Of a stretch of DNA of 64,000 nucleotides, positions 60,715 to 64,000 are shown one piece after another. The stretch is taken from the NCBI GenBank assembly GCA_001970955.1, contig MPUH01000002.1, forward strand, positions 62,001-126,000, in the 5' to 3' direction. The first letter of the stretch is position 1, and every line of letters begins with the position of its first letter. The stretch comes from Stentor coeruleus (lineage: Eukaryota > Ciliophora > Heterotrichea > Heterotrichida > Stentoridae). A model generated the notes under the pieces. The model had not been told where the DNA came from. It searched no databases and was given only the letters and a program-made list of their open reading frames with translations. The translations under genes were made by a program, and so were the position numbers.

Positions 60715-61779
60715 TTAAGGTTTTAGTCTATTTTTTATTATAAGTGCAGTTTCTAGTTGTTGAGGATTTGCAGGCATTCTTCCTGCTTCTAAGTCATTCC
60801 ACATCTGAACAACAGGGGCAAAATATATATGTTTCATAGCTTCATGGGGTAAAATCCTATCATTATGATCATATTTCAACATCGCACTGAGTAAATCCAA
60901 AACTTCAGGTGAAACTAAATGTTGGTTTTCTGGGGTTATAAACCTATGCCAAGGTTTCACCACATGTTTCCCTACCATTTTCTCCAACTGCGAACTTAGT
61001 TCTAATCCATACTTATCCAAGTATTTAAACAATTCCTGCGTCCCAAGTATTTTCGCTATTTTAACTAGTTGGTCTTGATTATCTCGTCCATGAAAAAATG
61101 GGTCCTTTTGAAAAATTATCCCTGCCAACATTGCTCCAAGGCTCCATATATCTAAAGAATAATAATAAAGTTCATCATCAACTAATAGTTCAGGACCTTT
61201 AAAATAACGTGAAGCAACTCTTACATTATACTCATTTAAAGGATGATAAAATTCAGCTAAACCCCAATCAATTAGCCTTAAAAGCCTTTGTGAATGATCT
61301 ATCATAACATTTTGTGGCTTAACATCTCTATGCATTATCCCCATAGAATGTGAATAATCTAAAGCTTTTAATAATTCATATATATAATATCTTACTTGAA
61401 AATCAGTCAATATTGGATATAATGTACGAAAGTGGGTGTTGTTTACATACTCAAATATTAAAGCTGGGGTTTTTGATATAGGGTCTTTTACAGTGTTTAA
61501 AAGCTTTATAATGTTTGTTCCTCCTGTAAGGTTTATGAGGATTTTAACTTCTCGTTTGTATTTTTCTTTTTTGACTGGTTTTAGAACTTTGATGACGATT
61601 TTTTGGTTGTTTGATATATCGATGCCTTCAAATACTTCAGAATATTTCCCATGACCGATTTTTTTTATTATTTCGTAGTTTTCTGGAGAATTCCATTTGA
61701 TTGAAAGGCTTTCATACTTGTAGTAGTCTGGATCTTTGGTGGATAGTACGTCAGCGTAATGTCTGGCTCGTCTTGCCAT
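60715..61779 (-). CDS. CSNK2A: Casein kinase 2 catalytic subunit alpha
   Basis: 354 residues. N-terminus [20 protein letters not shown] is the typical CK2alpha leader that packs on the activation loop. Kinase motifs: [27 protein letters not shown] (basic CK2 stretch; usual form KPVKKKK), [12 protein letters not shown], and DWG in place of DFG, which is diagnostic for CK2, then GPELLVD. It ends soon after the kinase domain ([16 protein letters not shown]). A constitutively active acidophilic Ser/Thr kinase acting in nucleus and cytosol. Convergent with EF2, with about 100 bp between stops. Confidence 0.97.
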   Translation of the reverse strand: MARRARHYADVLSTKDPDYYKYESLSIKWNSPENYEIIKKIGHGKYSEVFEGIDISNNQKIVIKVLKPVKKEKYKREVKILINLTGGTNIIKLLNTVKDPISKTPALIFEYVNNTHFRTLYPILTDFQVRYYIYELLKALDYSHSMGIMHRDVKPQNVMIDHSQRLLRLIDWGLAEFYHPLNEYNVRVASRYFKGPELLVDDELYYYSLDIWSLGAMLAGIIFQKDPFFHGRDNQDQLVKIAKILGTQELFKYLDKYGLELSSQLEKMVGKHVVKPWHRFITPENQHLVSPEVLDLLSAMLKYDHNDRILPHEAMKHIYFAPVVQMWNDLEAGRMPANPQQLETALIIKNRLKP

Positions 61780-61913
61780 TTATAAACCAAGATTTAGGGA
61801 ACTTATAAAGTTAGGAGCTTGAGAATTAGGGAAGTTGGATGGAGGATTATGGTTTAGGAGATGATTTTTGATAGGTTTTTTAGAGGATTTTTTGTTTGAA
61901 TATATAAATTATA

Positions 61914-62933
61914 ATGGAGCATATTGAGGAATTGAGTTATATTGGTATAAATCAAGATCATACTTGTATAACTTTAGCTACATCAACTGGGTTTTCAGTT
62001 TTTAATACCTACCCTTTGACACATTTTTACACCAGAGGTATTGGGTAAACAGATTTTCCAGGAGATTTTTCGATTGCAGAACTTTTGTTTAGGTCAAATA
62101 TTATGTTTCTTGTTGGAGGGAGGAAGTCTTTATCGTTCCCACCTTCAAAACTTGTTGTGTGGGATGATGGGAAGCAAGCAATTGTTGGTGAGATTAGGTT
62201 TAATGAAGAAATTAAAGCTTTGAAGCTTAGAAGGGATATTTTTTGTGTGGTATTTGAAGAAAAGATTTATGTGTATAATACTTCTGATCTAACAATGAAA
62301 GATATGATTGAAACCTGTACAAATCCTAGAGGTCTCTGTTGCTTAAGCGCCACTTCTGAAAAAACTATAATGGCTTGTCCATATGTTATGAAAGGAAAAG
62401 TTATTATAAAAAACTATAACGATGATGGGATTTTTATAAACATAGCCCATGACTCAGCTCTTGCGTGTATGGAACTAAATTTCGATGGGAGTATACTTGC
62501 TTGTGCATCAGATAAAGGTACTCTTATAAGACTTTTTGATACTGAAACATTTGAATTATTATATGAACTAAGAAGAGGTATTGATAAAGCCGATATTTAT
62601 AGTATAGCTTTTCACCCAACTTCAGAATGGATTGCTTGTAGTAGTGATAAAGGGACAATTCATATTTATAGTACTGGGGCTAATGTTTCTAATCATAAAT
62701 TAAATTTAGCATTTATGAAAAGTGTGTTACCCAAGTATTTCAAAAGCGAATGGAGTTATGCACATTTTCGTATCAAAGGGACAAAGACAATATGTTGTTT
62801 TGCTAAAGACAATTGTACTGTAATTCTGTTAACTTCAGTAGGAGATTTTTATGCTATAAATTACTCAAATCCAGGTGAATGCAAAATAGTAGAAATTAGA
62901 AACTTATTTGAAGTTGATGTTGATATCCAATAA
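61914..62933 (+). CDS. WDR45: PROPPIN / WIPI (Atg18, WDR45-like) protein (two exons)
   Basis: The exons 61914-62037 and 62053-62933 give 334 residues, a seven-bladed WD40-like propeller. Splicing yields FYTRDFPGDFSIAELLFRSN then IMFLVGG, matching RRDF...EMLFR-NILALVGG of the family. The phosphoinositide-binding motif LRRG is present (YELRRGIDKADIYSIAF), and ACSSDKGTIHIYS follows as in WDR45/WDR45B. PROPPINs bind PI3P and PI(3,5)P2 on autophagosome precursors and endosomes. The fit to WDR45/45B is better than to WIPI1/2 because the tail is short. Confidence 0.93.
62038..62052 (+). other. 15-nt intron in PROPPIN gene
   Basis: The sequence is GTATTGGGTAAACAG. It contains an in-frame TAA. A second GTAA inside it invites a wrong 17-nt intron that breaks the frame; only the 15-nt choice restores the conserved TRDF...AELLFR segment. 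Confidence 0.94.
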
Positions 62934-63047
62934 AAATGTACTCCTAATATTTATAGACATAATATCTTAATATAACATTTATCAAATTTAAATATCTAAA
63001 AAAGAAAATGGGATAATTAGTTCTGATAAAAATATATACTAGGTTAC

Positions 63048-63224
63048 ATGAAAATTACGAACGAGAAGAAGAAGCGAAAGGAAGGTAACGGGTCAGCATC
63101 GACTTCGCCTGAAGCTTATGAAGGAAAAACTAAGGGTTTCTACTTTGTATCACGTACAATGCTGTCACCGAATCCGGAAAGTTTCCCAGTACCAGCCTTT
63201 TGCTCAAAAAAAATAAAAAACTAG
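63048..63224 (+). CDS. 58-residue protein with PNRC/EDC1-like motif
   Basis: ATG at 63048, stop TAG at 63222-63224, 58 residues. A basic leader (KITNEKKKRKEGNGS) is followed by a Ser/Thr stretch and FYFVSRTMLSPNPESFPVPA followed by FCSKK. This resembles the short linear motif of PNRC and fungal EDC1/EDC2 proteins (SP-P--LP-P-F), which binds the EVH1 domain of Dcp1 and stimulates mRNA decapping. Base composition is richer in CG than the flanks, which favours coding. The frame stays open for 31 codons after the TAG, unexplained. Call is tentative because the protein is so short. Confidence 0.5.
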   Translation: MKITNEKKKRKEGNGSASTSPEAYEGKTKGFYFVSRTMLSPNPESFPVPAFCSKKIKN

Positions 63225-64000
63225 ACATTTCAACTGCTATGCATTGAATTCCAAGAGGGATGTGTAGTAGTTATCCTTATACCTCTAAGACAAGCACTAT
63301 TAATAACTTTATTTAACTAGTGTTTAAATATAAAGTTTTAGTTTTTTTCATTAGGGATATAGAAAAACAAACCAATATTTGTCTGATTGCTTTGAGGATG
63401 AGCTTCTTTTGTTTAATTTTATATAAAAAAAAATCTTGTGTTTTAAGCTAAGTGTGAGTTTTTTTGGAAGAAAAAAGTGTGTTTGAGGTTTTTTTATCGT
63501 GGGGTTTTGTGTCGGTGTGCTAGGGTGTTTTGGTGTTATGGTTTTTTGATTGTGTTTATAGTAAAAAGTATGATTGATTTTGAAAAGTGAGATTTTTTAT
63601 GTGGGATTTTTTTTCTGACAGTTTCGTTATTGGATGAACTTATTTTGATTTGTAGCTTTTTTAGGTTATTGGATATTGTTTTAAAAACTTATCTGAGGTT
63701 TATTTTTTTTAGTTGTAGAGTTTGTCTTGGGTAAAAACATGAAAAGTTTTTTTTCGGGTATGTGTATTTAGCCACAAGGATAAAATGTCTTTTTTTTTAG
63801 TAGTAAATTTTTGATTTTATTGTTTTTAGTGTAGTGAAGAATTAGGTTTTATAGTTTATGTGCTGTTATTGAGATTTTTTTTAAATTTATTAAGTTTGAT
63901 TATATAATAATCATCGATTGTTCATGAATGTTTACATTTAAAATTGGATTTTTAATATTTTGATTGAAAAAGTTATGTTGGATTATAGGATAAAACTGTT
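63225..64000. other. Window end / intergenic, nothing recognised
   Basis: 776 bp. The first 100 bp are less AT-rich and open in the frame of the preceding small gene. The rest is strikingly T/G-rich on the plus strand (for example 63480-63560), which would suit the 3' flank of the small plus gene and the 5' flank of a minus-strand gene beyond the window. No telomere repeat. Confidence 0.45.

Noticed and set aside
62043-62060. In-frame TAA in the PROPPIN gene as stop-codon readthrough, or a 17-nt intron from GTAAAC to CCAG
   Set aside because: A 15-nt intron shifted a few bases upstream (62038-62052) removes the stop, keeps the frame and gives the conserved family sequence; the 17-nt version breaks the frame.
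1-64000. CRISPR arrays, rRNA genes, tRNA genes and intact transposons
   Set aside because: None seen. The only direct repeats are the seven N-flanked duplications and two two-unit tandems, which do not fit any of these.

Overview
This window looks like macronuclear DNA of a heterotrich ciliate, most likely Stentor or a close relative. Three things support this. First, it is AT-rich with short spacers and single-copy eukaryotic genes on both strands. Second, TAA, TAG and TGA all end clear reading frames, so the standard code is used, unlike most ciliates. Third, six genes are interrupted by introns of exactly 15 nt (GTA...AG), and removing each one restores a continuous, family-consistent protein.

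Layout. 0-6.2 kb (all minus): kelch protein, divergent Rab11-like GTPase, BRE/BABAM2-like protein, calcium-dependent protein kinase. 7.2-12.2 kb: a large kelch/Cys-rich/membrane protein (two exons), a Rab-like GTPase (two exons), and a decayed copy of the last part of the kelch gene. 12.2-22 kb: basic protein, B-box/WD40 protein, small unknown protein, CFAP77-like axonemal protein, SF3B4, RCC1-like protein. 22.8-29.5 kb: CBM20 protein, DOT1-like methyltransferase, IF1-like ATPase inhibitor, 2Fe-2S ferredoxin-like protein, SLC35F6-like transporter, double-FHA protein. 30-40 kb: several unrecognised helical or coiled-coil proteins, a CCT-motif protein and CSN8. 40.4-46 kb: cyclic-nucleotide-gated-type K+ channel with a CCHC knuckle, acyl-protein thioesterase-like hydrolase, C2H2 zinc-finger protein, Rab11, unknown basic protein. 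46-56 kb: LRRC9, a short VPS13-like chorein protein, a ZIP-family protein lacking its metal ligands, a PP2C phosphatase. 58-63.3 kb: elongation factor 2, casein kinase 2 alpha, a PROPPIN/WIPI autophagy protein, and a 58-residue reading frame resembling PNRC/EDC1 decapping factors.

The genes form no obvious operon or single pathway. They are housekeeping, signalling, trafficking and ciliary genes. The spacers have a consistent composition: the 5' flank of a gene is C-rich and G-poor on its coding strand, and the 3' flank is G-rich and C-poor with many GGATT-like words.

Seven single N positions are each flanked by a 54-119 bp duplication of the preceding sequence. These look like unmerged contig overlaps, not biology, and one of them breaks the zinc-finger gene. 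I found no tRNA, rRNA, CRISPR array or intact mobile element. All functional calls rest on recognition of protein motifs by eye; no database search was run.
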